64,000 bases of DNA from Croceibacterium ferulae (GCF_003660445.1 NZ_QZVQ01000003.1:248001-312000), one strand, 5' to 3'. Numbered from the stretch's first letter, positions 53,529 through 61,769 are shown. Numbers and translations are program-made. The notes: generated by a model not told the origin, from the letters alone.

Positions 53529-55094
53529 TCACGTTCCCGGCTGGATGTAGGGCCCCTTGGCCCACAGCTCCCGCTCCCACCTGCGCGGATCATCCACGCA
53601 GGCCGTGCGATCCTGCCCCACGACCAGCGTGGCGCGCGTCGGCAGGGTGTAGGGGCGCCACTCGGCCGAGCCGGGCTGCCCCGTCGCTGCAAGCGAGGTG
53701 AAGTCGCGCATCATCTGCCGGCTGATCTCCCGCGCGCGCGCATCCGTGCCGGACATGCTGCCCACCGCATCCAGCGTGCCGAACACATAGGGGATGTCGT
53801 CCGTGTGCCCGGCCCCGCGCAAGGGATCGACGGGGGAAGGGCGGTCCAGCTGATAGACCCAGGTGCGTTCCGCCTCGGCGGCAGCGCGGGCATCGGCCTC
53901 GATCACCTGCCCCGGCCAGCTGCGCCCGGCGGTCGTCGCGGCGTAGAACACCTGCTCGACCGTCCAGTCGGGATATTGCGCCCGGTACTGCGCCACCACC
54001 CAGCGCGGGTCGAGGTCGATCTTGATCTGCGGTGCCATCCGCTCCGCGATGTTGTCCCAGCGCAGCCCGGTCGCCACATCCCCGCGCGGGTTGATGAAGG
54101 CGCGGGTCTCCTGCGCGGTGTTGCCCAGGATCATCGGAATGTCGTGCGACTGCGCCGGCGCATCGGGCCAGAAGGGGTGCCGCGGCAGGTTCACCATGTC
54201 GAGCACCGGCCCGAAATAGACGCGCCCGCCCATGATCGGGTCCTGCGCCTGCAGCGCCTCCATCAGCCGTTCCACCGGCAGCGCCAGCAGTGCATCGGTG
54301 TCGCCCTCCGCCACGCCGGCTTTCGCCATGAAGGCGCGCATGCGGGCAGTGGCGTTGGCCGGGCCGGTGGCGGTGACCTGCTGGCCGCTCATGGTGGCGG
54401 CGGAATGGAACAGGCCGGCGGCGGCAGGCATCGCCATCAGCGTGGCGATCTTGGCACCGCCGCCTGACTGCCCGAACACCATCACCCGCGCCGGATCGCC
54501 GCCGAACGCCGCGATGTTGTCCCGCACCCATTGCAGCGCGCAGATCAGGTCGAGCTGACCCAGATTGCCACTGTCGGCAAAGCGTTCGCCCCACGGCGAC
54601 AGCCAGCCATAGCCGAGCACGTTCAGCCGCTGGTTGACGGTGACGACCACCACATCGCCATCGGCAGCCAGATGCGGCCCCTGGGTCAAAGGGTCGGTGA
54701 CGCTGCCGGTGGTGTAGGCCCCGCCATGGAAGTAGACCATCACCGGCCGGCGCGCAGCGGGCGCAACCTCCGGGGTCCAGACGTTGAGGAATAGGCAGTC
54801 CTCGCTCTGCGCCTCGTCCGTGTTGCCCTGCTGCGGGGCGACCGGGCCGAAGGCGGTGGCGGGCAGCGGGTCGCCGGTGAACGGCACCGCCGCGGGTGGT
54901 GCCCAGCGCGCGGCGGTGGCGTAGCGGATGCCGAGGAAGGCCGGCACGCGGCGGTCGATCAGCCCGGTATAGCGCCCAGCCTTCGGTGCCGCACCGCGCC
55001 GCCGCTGCGCCAGCGCCGGCCCGGCCGTCAGCGCCGCGCCCGCCATTCCGCCGGCCAGCACCGCGCGGCGCGTGACGCCCTCAACGCCGGACAT
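53529..55094 (-). CDS. Exported type B carboxylesterase
   Basis: A 521-residue protein with a Tat-like signal (VTRRAVLAGGMAGAALTAGPALA). It shows the type-B carboxylesterase signature SEDCLFLNVWTPE, the oxyanion loop YFHGGAYTTGS and the nucleophile in FGQSGGGAKI (the usual form is GESAGG). The His of the triad is probably in DPLRGAGHTDDIPYVF. It is last in the kduD-kdgK-esterase operon. Likely removes methyl, acetyl or feruloyl esters from pectic oligomers. ATG 55094 is preceded by in-frame GTG codons at 55100 and 55097; it overlaps the kdgK stop. Confidence 0.85.
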   Translation of the reverse strand: MSGVEGVTRRAVLAGGMAGAALTAGPALAQRRRGAAPKAGRYTGLIDRRVPAFLGIRYATAARWAPPAAVPFTGDPLPATAFGPVAPQQGNTDEAQSEDCLFLNVWTPEVAPAARRPVMVYFHGGAYTTGSVTDPLTQGPHLAADGDVVVVTVNQRLNVLGYGWLSPWGERFADSGNLGQLDLICALQWVRDNIAAFGGDPARVMVFGQSGGGAKIATLMAMPAAAGLFHSAATMSGQQVTATGPANATARMRAFMAKAGVAEGDTDALLALPVERLMEALQAQDPIMGGRVYFGPVLDMVNLPRHPFWPDAPAQSHDIPMILGNTAQETRAFINPRGDVATGLRWDNIAERMAPQIKIDLDPRWVVAQYRAQYPDWTVEQVFYAATTAGRSWPGQVIEADARAAAEAERTWVYQLDRPSPVDPLRGAGHTDDIPYVFGTLDAVGSMSGTDARAREISRQMMRDFTSLAATGQPGSAEWRPYTLPTRATLVVGQDRTACVDDPRRWERELWAKGPYIQPGT

Positions 55095-56115
55095 CACCAC
55101 CGCCGTCGAACGCCTCCAGCTCCGCCCGGGTGACCGCGATCGTGTCGCCCGGCACGCCGTGCTTCATCGCCGCCATCGCCAGCGCGCTGCGCGCCATCTC
55201 CCGCGCGCTGGCGCCTTCCAGATATCGCAGCAGCAGGCCGGCGGCGAAGGCATCGCCGGTGCCGATGCGATCGACGATGTTCTCGATCCGCATGTCGTCC
55301 GTCTGCCAATGATCGCCCCGCAGATCGACCCGCGCCGCCAACTCGTGCGTGGAGGCGGCAACCACGTGCCGAGCGGTGGAGGCGATCAGCTTCAGCCGGG
55401 GGAAAGCGGCGAAGGCCGCCTCCGCCGCGTGCCGCCGCCGGTCCGGTCCGTCGCCGCTGAACGTCTCGCCCAGCAGCAGGCTGATGTCGCGGTGATTGCC
55501 GATCAGCACCTCCGCTTCCGCCACCAGCCTGGTCAGGATGGCGCGCGGGTCGCTGTCCCAGGCGGACCACAAGTTGGAGCGGTAATTGCCGTCAAAGCAG
55601 ATCGGTACGCCCGCGGCATTGGCGGCGGCGACCGCCGCTTCGGCCAGGGCCACGCCGGCCGGCCCCAATGCGGGGGTGATGCCGGAGATGTGCAGCAGCG
55701 CCGCCCCTTCCAGTGCGCCGGCGAAGTCGAATGCGTCCGGCGTGGCCCCGACGAAGGCGCTGTTCGCCCGGTCATAAGTGACCCGCCCCGCGATCGGCCC
55801 GGCCGGCGATTCGAAGAAGTACAGGCCCATGCGGCCTTCGCCGGAAACGATCCGGCTGATATCCACGCCCGCCGTGCCCAACGCGCCGCGCGCCATGTGC
55901 CCCAGCGGATTGTCGGGCACCAGGCTGACGCTGCGGACCGGCCGCCCCAGCGCGGACAGCGCGATGGCCACATTCGCCTCCGCCCCGCCGACATCGATGT
56001 TCAGGTGCGACGTCCGCGCCAGCGGCACCTGCCCCGGGGGGGACAGGCGCAGCAGCAGCTCGCCGAACGTGACGACCGGGGCCAAGGCAGGGGTGGTGGC
56101 GGAGGCTGAGCTCAT
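55081..56115 (-). CDS. kdgK: 2-keto-3-deoxygluconate kinase (PfkB family)
   Basis: A 344-residue PfkB-family sugar kinase. The N-terminal segment FGELLLRLSPPGQVPLARTSHLNIDVGGAEANVAIALS and the catalytic motif DRIGTGDAFAAGLLL (Asp base near 290) are typical of KDG kinases. It phosphorylates 2-keto-3-deoxygluconate to KDPG. ATG 56115 overlaps the kduD stop by four bases, and its own end overlaps the esterase gene. The gene order kduD-kdgK matches the last steps of pectin uronate catabolism. A KDPG aldolase is not present in the window. Confidence 0.88.
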   Translation of the reverse strand: MSSASATTPALAPVVTFGELLLRLSPPGQVPLARTSHLNIDVGGAEANVAIALSALGRPVRSVSLVPDNPLGHMARGALGTAGVDISRIVSGEGRMGLYFFESPAGPIAGRVTYDRANSAFVGATPDAFDFAGALEGAALLHISGITPALGPAGVALAEAAVAAANAAGVPICFDGNYRSNLWSAWDSDPRAILTRLVAEAEVLIGNHRDISLLLGETFSGDGPDRRRHAAEAAFAAFPRLKLIASTARHVVAASTHELAARVDLRGDHWQTDDMRIENIVDRIGTGDAFAAGLLLRYLEGASAREMARSALAMAAMKHGVPGDTIAVTRAELEAFDGGGDVRR

Positions 56116-56879
56116 CGGCCCATCCAGCCGCCATCGACTGTCAGGACATGGCCCTGCACATAATCGGATGCCTTGCTGGCCAGGAACACGGCCGCACCGC
56201 CGATATCCTCCGGCGCGCCCCAGCGGCCTTCGGGGATCCGCTCCAGGATCTGGCGGTTGCGCGTCTCGTCCGCCTGCAGGGCGGCGGTGTTGTTGGTGGC
56301 GATGTAGCCGGGGGCAATGGCGTTCACGTTGATGCCCTTGGCCGCCCATTCATTGGCCAGCAGCTTGGTCAGGCCGGCCACGCCGCTCTTGCTGGCGGTA
56401 TAGCTGGGCACGCGGATGCCGCCTTGGAAGGACAGCAGCGATGCCACGTTGATGATCTTGCCGCGCTGCCCCGTCTGGCCGGACCAGCCGGTCATGTGCC
56501 GCGCCGCCGCCTGGCACAGGAAGAACAGCGTCTTCAGGTTGGTGTCCATCACCGCGTCCCAGTCGGCTTCGGTGAAGTCCAGCGAGTCGGCGCGGCGGAT
56601 GATGCCGGCATTGTTGACCAGGATGTCCAGCCGCCCCAGCTTCGACACGACCGTGCCGACCACTTCGGTCACCGGCCCGACGGAGGACAGGTCCGCCCCC
56701 ACCAGCTCGCACCGGCGGCCCATCGACCGCACCTTGGCGGCGGTCTCGGTTGCCTCGCTGCGGCCCACGGCGGCGATATCCGCGCCGGCGGCAGCCAGCG
56801 CCAGTGCGATGCCCTGGCCGATGCCGGTATTGGCGCCGGTCACCAGCGCCACGCGGCCGGTCAGATCGAACAATGCCAT
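56112..56879 (-). CDS. kduD: 2-dehydro-3-deoxy-D-gluconate 5-dehydrogenase KduD
   Basis: A 255-residue SDR enzyme almost identical in pattern to E. coli KduD: the cofactor loop VTGANTGIGQGIA, NNAGIIRRADSLDFTEADWD, and the catalytic Tyr-Lys in SYTASKSGVAGLTKLLANEW. It ends with IAPGYIATNNTAALQADE and the VDGGW tail. It reduces 5-keto-4-deoxyuronate-derived 2,5-diketo-3-deoxygluconate to KDG. Start fixed by the family. Operator copy 2 lies 16 bases before the start codon, touching the ribosome-binding site. kduI is not nearby. Confidence 0.94.
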   Translation of the reverse strand: MALFDLTGRVALVTGANTGIGQGIALALAAAGADIAAVGRSEATETAAKVRSMGRRCELVGADLSSVGPVTEVVGTVVSKLGRLDILVNNAGIIRRADSLDFTEADWDAVMDTNLKTLFFLCQAAARHMTGWSGQTGQRGKIINVASLLSFQGGIRVPSYTASKSGVAGLTKLLANEWAAKGINVNAIAPGYIATNNTAALQADETRNRQILERIPEGRWGAPEDIGGAAVFLASKASDYVQGHVLTVDGGWMGR

Positions 56880-56895
56880 GCTACTTCTTCTCCAA

Positions 56896-56909
56896 GGAAA
56901 CCGGTGTCA
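56896..56909. promoter_or_regulatory. Operator copy 2: GGAAACCGGTGTCA before kduD
   Basis: An exact copy of the 14-mer, in the 62-base gap between the LacI gene and kduD. Bound protein here would block transcription start or early elongation for the kduD-kdgK-esterase operon. Confidence 0.78.
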
Positions 56910-56941
56910 CGAAACAGTGTAGGCGCTATGCCGGCGGCAGA

Positions 56942-57955
56942 TCAACCCGCACGCTGCGCCACGGACGCGCGGCTGACCAGATCGGCGGGGAAGCGGCTCG
57001 GCTCTTCCCCCGCGATGTCCGGGCGGATCAGCTTCAGCGCGGCCGCCCGCGCCATCGGGCGGATCGGCCAGCGCACGGTGGTCATCGGCGGCCAGATATG
57101 CGCGGCGATCGGCGCATCGTCGAACCCGATCAGCGACAGATCGTCCGGCACCTGCAGGCCGCGGGTGCGCGCGGTGTGCAGCGCGCCGGCGGCCATCTCG
57201 TCATTGCTGCAGAAGATCGCGGTCGGCCGGTCCGCCACGTCCAGCAACGCCTCCGCCCCGGCCACGCCCGATGCGAAGCGATAGCTGCCCTGCGTCACCA
57301 GCTCGTCCGGCACGGCCAGCCCATGCCGTGCCATCGCTTCCCGGAAGCCGGTTGCCCGCTCATGCGCCGAGCGGAAGCCGACCGGGCCCAGGATCAGGCC
57401 GATGCGGCGATGGCCCTGCGCTACCAGGTGATCGACCGCGCCGGCGACCGCCTCCCGGTCGTTCGATCCCACCGCATGCGCCGGTTCGTCCAGCTGCGCG
57501 CTGCCCATCCGGACATAGCCGCAGCCCAGCTGCGCGCACATCTGCGCCAGGTCGTCATTCTCGCTGATGGGCGGCAGGAACAGCACCCCGAACAGGCGCT
57601 GGCGTTCGATGAAGCGGCGGCAATCATCCACCAGCGTGGGCGAGTGGCGATCCACCGGGCGCACCACCAGCGCGAAATCCATGTCGCGGATCACGTCCAG
57701 GATACCTTCCTGCACGTTCAGCACGGTCTGCGCATTGGGGTTGTCGTGCAGCAGGCCGATCAGGAAATTGCGCCGCAGCGCCAGCGCGCGGGCCTGCGGA
57801 TTGGGCACATAGCCCAGCTCCGCGATGACCCGGGCCACCTTGTCGCGCGTGTCGGTGCGCAGCAACGGGGAAGCGTTGATGACGCGGCTGACCGTCTTTT
57901 TGGAGACGCCCGCCACCCGCGCGACGTCGTTGATCGTCGGCTGCCCCTTGCTCAT
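56942..57955 (-). CDS. LacI-family transcriptional regulator, probable controller of the pectin genes
   Basis: A 337-residue regulator. The N-terminal HTH reads PTINDVARVAGVSKKTVSRVINASP with the hinge RVIAELGYVPNPQARALA, both strong LacI traits; the periplasmic-binding-like effector domain follows (RQRLFGVLFLPPIS, NDEMAAGALHTARTRG). No signal peptide. ATG 57955 is chosen by the HTH position; upstream in-frame residues are not LacI-like. The three identical operator copies surround it, including one between it and its divergent neighbour, which implies autoregulation. Effector probably a pectin intermediate such as KDG. Confidence 0.92.
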   Translation of the reverse strand: MSKGQPTINDVARVAGVSKKTVSRVINASPLLRTDTRDKVARVIAELGYVPNPQARALALRRNFLIGLLHDNPNAQTVLNVQEGILDVIRDMDFALVVRPVDRHSPTLVDDCRRFIERQRLFGVLFLPPISENDDLAQMCAQLGCGYVRMGSAQLDEPAHAVGSNDREAVAGAVDHLVAQGHRRIGLILGPVGFRSAHERATGFREAMARHGLAVPDELVTQGSYRFASGVAGAEALLDVADRPTAIFCSNDEMAAGALHTARTRGLQVPDDLSLIGFDDAPIAAHIWPPMTTVRWPIRPMARAAALKLIRPDIAGEEPSRFPADLVSRASVAQRAG

Positions 57956-58053
57956 CGGCTTGTCATGTTCTCCCACCAGGCAGTCATAGCCATGCTTTGC
58001 CACCGCCGACAATCGCCATCCGCATGTGCGGTGCGGTCGCGCGACAAAGTTTT

Positions 58054-58067
58054 TGACACCGGTTTCC
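58054..58067. promoter_or_regulatory. Operator copy 3: TGACACCGGTTTCC between LacI gene and hydratase
   Basis: The exact reverse complement of the other two copies. Located 49 bases before the hydratase gene and 98 before the LacI gene, so it may serve both. Confidence 0.78.
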
Positions 58068-58116
58068 GGCTGATCCATGCCGCGCGTTCAAGCAGGATTG
58101 GGAAGGGATTATCGCC

Positions 58117-58908
58117 ATGTCGGGCGACAACACTAACAAGCAGGCGATCGCACGCGCCTTTGTCGATGCACGCCGCAGCGGAACTGCGCTCGCCACCTAT
58201 CCGGGGGAGCGGCCAGCCACGCTGGCACAGGCTTACGAGATCCAGGACGCAGCGCTGGAACTGTGGGGCGAACGGCAGATCGGCGGCTGGAAGGTCGGCA
58301 AGGTGCCGCCGCAGCATCAGCAGGCGCTGGGTGCGGACCGGCTGGCCGGGCCGATCTTCGCCGATACGGTGGTCGAGGCGGCCGAGGGGCTGACGCTGCC
58401 GATCTTCGCCGGCGGCTTTGCCGCGGCGGAGGCGGAGTTCATGCTGCGGCTCGCCCCGCCCGCCGGCGCCACCACGCCGCCCGCCACCAATGAAGAGGCC
58501 CGCCAGTGGGTCGACCAGGTGCGGCTGGGGATCGAGATCGCCTCCTCCCCATGGAAGGGCATCAATGATGACGGTCCCTGCGTGACCGTCGCCGACCATG
58601 GCAACAATCACGGCCTGGTGCTTGGCCCCGTGCTGCCCGAAGGCGAGTGGGACGCGATCGACAGCATCGAGGTCGGCGTGTTCTTCGATGGCGCGCATGT
58701 GAACAGCGCCACCACCGCCACCATGCTGGACGGCCCGTTCGGCGCGGTGCGGTTCCTCATCGCCAACCTGATGGCCCGCGGCATCGCGCCGCAGGCCGGC
58801 TGGTGGGTCTCCAGCGGAGCGGTGACCGGGGTGCATGAAGTGGCCTCGGGCACGCTGGTGCGCGCCACCTTCGGTGCCGCCGACGCGGTGGAGGTGACGG
58901 TCGACTGA
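58117..58908 (+). CDS. 2-keto-4-pentenoate hydratase-like protein (FAH superfamily)
   Basis: A 263-residue cytosolic protein of the MhpD/hydratase branch of the fumarylacetoacetate hydrolase superfamily. The opening AQAYEIQDAALELWGERQIGGWKVG and the metal ligand region GFAAAEAEFMLRLAP (Glu-Glu) match, with GLVLGPVLPEG downstream. Usual substrate is 2-hydroxypenta-2,4-dienoate, but it lies in the pectin regulon (operator copy 3), so a 2-keto-3-deoxy sugar acid or related enol is more likely. No aromatic-degradation genes adjoin it. Confidence 0.8.
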   Translation: MSGDNTNKQAIARAFVDARRSGTALATYPGERPATLAQAYEIQDAALELWGERQIGGWKVGKVPPQHQQALGADRLAGPIFADTVVEAAEGLTLPIFAGGFAAAEAEFMLRLAPPAGATTPPATNEEARQWVDQVRLGIEIASSPWKGINDDGPCVTVADHGNNHGLVLGPVLPEGEWDAIDSIEVGVFFDGAHVNSATTATMLDGPFGAVRFLIANLMARGIAPQAGWWVSSGAVTGVHEVASGTLVRATFGAADAVEVTVD

Positions 58909-58922
58909 CCTGTCAGGCGCGG

Positions 58923-58954
58923 ATTGCAGCCGCTTCCGGAAGATCGGCTGCAAT
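58923..58954 (+). terminator. Hairpin after the hydratase gene
   Basis: ATTGCAGCCG at 58923-58932 and CGGCTGCAAT at 58945-58954 form a perfect 10-bp stem. The loop itself can fold as CTTCC/GGAAG. No T run; a second small hairpin (58956-58970) follows. Probably separates this gene from xylX. Confidence 0.6.
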
Positions 58955-58974
58955 TCGCGGTTGAGCCGCGTTGG

Positions 58975-58988
58975 TGATAGCGTTATCA
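58975..58988. promoter_or_regulatory. LacI-type operator before xylX
   Basis: TGATAGCGTTATCA is a near-perfect palindrome (TGATA-gcg-TATCA type) about 60 bases before the xylX start. LacI-type XylR boxes of similar form control xyl genes in Caulobacter (from memory). It is related to the box at 31792 but differs from the GGAAACCGGTGTCA sites. Confidence 0.65.
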
Positions 58989-59048
58989 AACCTCCGAGTA
59001 ATAGGTTGGCTGCCACGCGATGCGCAGCCCGATTGTGGGAGAGGGTGA

Positions 59049-60188
59049 ATGATGGCTTTCGATCCGGCAGCCCTGCCGGATGACCATGCGGATGCGGTGC
59101 TGGCCGGGCGGGTGATGCTCGCCGACGGTCCGGTGCCGGTGATCCTGCGCGGCGGACAGGTGCATGACGTGTCCGCGACCGCCCCGACCACCGCCGACCT
59201 GTTCGACCTGCCGAATGCGGCGGGGGTGGACGGCCCGGTGCTGTGCAGCGTGGAGCAGTTGACGATCGGCGGCGGCGAGTTCGAGCTGCTCGCCCCGATC
59301 GACCTGCAATGCGTCAAGGCCTGCGGCGTCACCTTCGCCGTCTCTGCGATCGAGCGGGTGATCGAGGAACGCGCGCGCGGCGATGCCGGCGCAGCAGCGG
59401 CGATCCGGGCCGAGCTGGAGGAACGCGTCGGCGGCGGCATCCGCAATGTGGAGCCGGGCAGCGAGCCGGCCGCACGGCTGAAGGCCGCCCTGATCGAGGC
59501 GGGCATGTGGTCGCAATATCTGGAGGTCGCGATCGGCCCGGATGCGGAGGTCTTCACCAAGGCGCCGGTCCTGTCCAGCGTGGGCTGGGGCGCGCCCGTC
59601 GGCATCCGTTCCGATTCCAGCTGGAACAATCCGGAACCCGAAATCGTCCTGATCGCCAATGCGGCGGGCGACGTGGTCGGCGCGACGCTGGGCAATGACG
59701 TCAATCTGCGCGACTTTGAAGGGCGCAGCGCGCTGCTGCTGGGCAAGGCGAAGGACAACAACGCCTCCTGCGCGATCGGCCCCTTCGTGCGCCTGTTCGA
59801 CGACCGCTACACTATCGACGATGTCCGTAATGCGGAGCTGGATCTGGTGATCGACGGGCCTGAAGGCTACCGCCTGCAGGGTCACAGCTCCATGCAGCAG
59901 ATCAGCCGCGATCCGCTGGACCTGGTGCGCCAGACCTTGTCGGAACATCAATATCCGGACGGCTTCACCCTGTTCCTGGGCACTTTGTTCGCGCCGGTGC
60001 AGGATCGTGACGATCCGGGCCGCGGCTTCACGCACAAGGTGGGCGACGTGGTGCGGATCACCACCCCGAAACTGGGCACGCTGCAGAACCCGGTCACCAC
60101 TTCGGCCGATGCCGCTCCGTGGAGCTTCGGCATCCGCGACCTGTTCCGCACGCTGGCGACACGCCAGGCGCAGGTTCCCGCGGCATGA
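59049..60188 (+). CDS. xylX: 2-keto-3-deoxyxylonate dehydratase XylX-like (FAH superfamily)
   Basis: A 379-residue enzyme strongly resembling Caulobacter XylX as I recall it: VPVILRGGQVHDVSATAPT, DLQCVKACGVTFAVSAIERV, MWSQYLEVAIGPDAEVFTKAP, GNDVNLRDFEGRSALLLGKA and the C-terminal HKVGDVVRITTPKLG. XylX dehydrates 2-keto-3-deoxyxylonate (or the arabinonate isomer) to alpha-ketoglutarate semialdehyde in the Weimberg route. ATG 59049 and 59052 are both possible; GGGAGAGGG precedes them. It overlaps the SDR gene by four bases. A LacI-type box lies upstream. Confidence 0.9.
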   Translation: MMAFDPAALPDDHADAVLAGRVMLADGPVPVILRGGQVHDVSATAPTTADLFDLPNAAGVDGPVLCSVEQLTIGGGEFELLAPIDLQCVKACGVTFAVSAIERVIEERARGDAGAAAAIRAELEERVGGGIRNVEPGSEPAARLKAALIEAGMWSQYLEVAIGPDAEVFTKAPVLSSVGWGAPVGIRSDSSWNNPEPEIVLIANAAGDVVGATLGNDVNLRDFEGRSALLLGKAKDNNASCAIGPFVRLFDDRYTIDDVRNAELDLVIDGPEGYRLQGHSSMQQISRDPLDLVRQTLSEHQYPDGFTLFLGTLFAPVQDRDDPGRGFTHKVGDVVRITTPKLGTLQNPVTTSADAAPWSFGIRDLFRTLATRQAQVPAA

Positions 60189-60922
60189 GCGGCGCGACCT
60201 ATCCCAGCCTCCGGGGCAAACGCGTGCTGGTGACCGGCGGCGGGTCGGGCATCGGCGCCGGTGTCGTGGAAGGCTTCGTGGCGCAGGGCGCAGCTGTCAC
60301 CTTCTTCGACATCGCGCAGGAGGATTCCGAAGCGCTGGTGGCGCAGCTGGACGGCAAGCCCGTGTTCGAACGGGTCGACCTGACGCGGATCGACGAGGTG
60401 CGCGAAGCGATCGCCCGGCTGGGCCCGTTCGACGTGCTGGTCAACAATGCCGCCAATGACGACCGCCACCAGGTGGCCGACGTGACGGAGGAGTACTGGG
60501 ACAACCGCATCGCGGTGAACCTGAAGCACACCTTCTTCTGCGCGCAGGCGGTGATCCCGGCCATGCAGCAGGCCGGCGGCGGCGCGATCATCAATCTGGG
60601 CTCCATCTCCTGGCATCTGGGCCTGCCCGATCTGGCGCTGTACCAGACCTGCAAGGCCGCCATCGAGGGCCTGACCCGCAGCCTGGCGCGCGATTTCGGG
60701 CGCGACAACATTCGCGTCACCAGCGTGATCCCCGGCAACGTCCGCACTCCGCGCCAGCTGCAATGGTACACGCCCGAAGGCGAGGCGGAGATCGTCGCCG
60801 CGCAATGCATGGACGGCCGCCTGCTGCCGCCGGACATCGCCGCCATGGTGATGTTCCTGGCATCGGACGATGCCCGGCTGGTGACGGGGCACAGCTACTT
60901 CGTGGATGCCGGCTGGCGCTGA
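60185..60922 (+). CDS. xylB: D-xylose/L-arabinose 1-dehydrogenase XylB-like (SDR)
   Basis: A 245-residue SDR very close to Caulobacter XylB from memory: YPSLRGKRVLVTGGGSGIGAG, LVNNAANDDRHQVADVTEEYWDNRI, GSISWHLGLPDLALYQTCKA (Tyr-Lys pair), IPGNVRTPRQLQWYTPEGEAE and GHSYFVDAGWR. It oxidises D-xylose (often also L-arabinose) to the lactone with NAD+. Overlaps xylX by ATGA. Other xyl genes (xylA, xylC, xylD) are not in the window. The lactonase at 25978 is exported, so it may not serve this cytosolic step. Confidence 0.92.
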   Translation: MSGATYPSLRGKRVLVTGGGSGIGAGVVEGFVAQGAAVTFFDIAQEDSEALVAQLDGKPVFERVDLTRIDEVREAIARLGPFDVLVNNAANDDRHQVADVTEEYWDNRIAVNLKHTFFCAQAVIPAMQQAGGGAIINLGSISWHLGLPDLALYQTCKAAIEGLTRSLARDFGRDNIRVTSVIPGNVRTPRQLQWYTPEGEAEIVAAQCMDGRLLPPDIAAMVMFLASDDARLVTGHSYFVDAGWR

Positions 60923-60926
60923 CGCG

Positions 60927-61769
60927 ATGCGGCTGACCGCTCACGACTGGACCCTGGAGCTGAGCCCCCGGCTGGGCGGCAGCATCCTGGCGCTGGAGCA
61001 AGCGGGCCGGGCCGTGCTGCGCCCCGGCGGCACCGATGCGGCACATCCGCTGGAGACCGCATGTTTCCCGCTGGTGCCTTACGCCAACCGCATTGCGCAG
61101 GGGCGCTTCACCCATGACGGGGAGAGCCACGAACTGCCGCGCAATTTCGGCGCCGATCATCCGCACACGCTGCACGGCACCGGCTGGCTGCGTGCGTGGA
61201 CGGTCGCCGCGCAGGGGGCGGACAGCGTGGTGCTGGCGTACGAACATGCCGGCGACGTCCACTGGCCCTGGCCTTTCGCGGCGGAGCAGCGCTTCACCCT
61301 GGCGCCCGGCAGCATGATCCTGGAGCTGTCGGTGCGATCATTGGCGGACGGGCCGGTGCCGGCGGGGCTGGGGCTGCACCCCTATTTTCCGTGTGACGAC
61401 GCCACCCGGCTGACGATGGCGACCGGACAGGCCTGGCTGGCCGACGCGGACGATCTGCGCACCGATCCCGTACCTCTCGACCGTTTCGGCGACTGGCATG
61501 CAGGTGCGCCGGTGCGCGGCGACACCCTGATCGACAACAGCTACTCCGGGTGGGACGGACAGGCGCGGATCAGGCAGCGGGATCACGTGCTGGACCTGTC
61601 CGCCACCGGCGCGCCCGATTGCCACCTGTACCGCCCGCCTGGCGGTGACTTCTTCTGCCTGGAGCCGGTCAGCCACCTGCCCGATGCGATCAATCGCGAG
61701 GGGATGGCGCTGCTAGCACCCGGTGAAACGCAGACACTGGGCCTGACGCTGACGATCACGGATCGCTGA
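60927..61769 (+). CDS. Cytosolic aldose 1-epimerase family protein
   Basis: A 280-residue mutarotase-like protein without a signal peptide. It has the short GalM-like (YeaD/LacX) form: LGGSILALEQAG, LVPYANRIAQGRF, HTLHGTGWLRAW, and GLGLHPYFP (catalytic region). ATG 60927 follows the SDR stop by four bases, so it is part of the xylX-xylB operon and probably balances xylose or arabinose anomers for the dehydrogenase. It is only distantly related to the exported mutarotase at 31848. Confidence 0.85.
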   Translation: MRLTAHDWTLELSPRLGGSILALEQAGRAVLRPGGTDAAHPLETACFPLVPYANRIAQGRFTHDGESHELPRNFGADHPHTLHGTGWLRAWTVAAQGADSVVLAYEHAGDVHWPWPFAAEQRFTLAPGSMILELSVRSLADGPVPAGLGLHPYFPCDDATRLTMATGQAWLADADDLRTDPVPLDRFGDWHAGAPVRGDTLIDNSYSGWDGQARIRQRDHVLDLSATGAPDCHLYRPPGGDFFCLEPVSHLPDAINREGMALLAPGETQTLGLTLTITDR

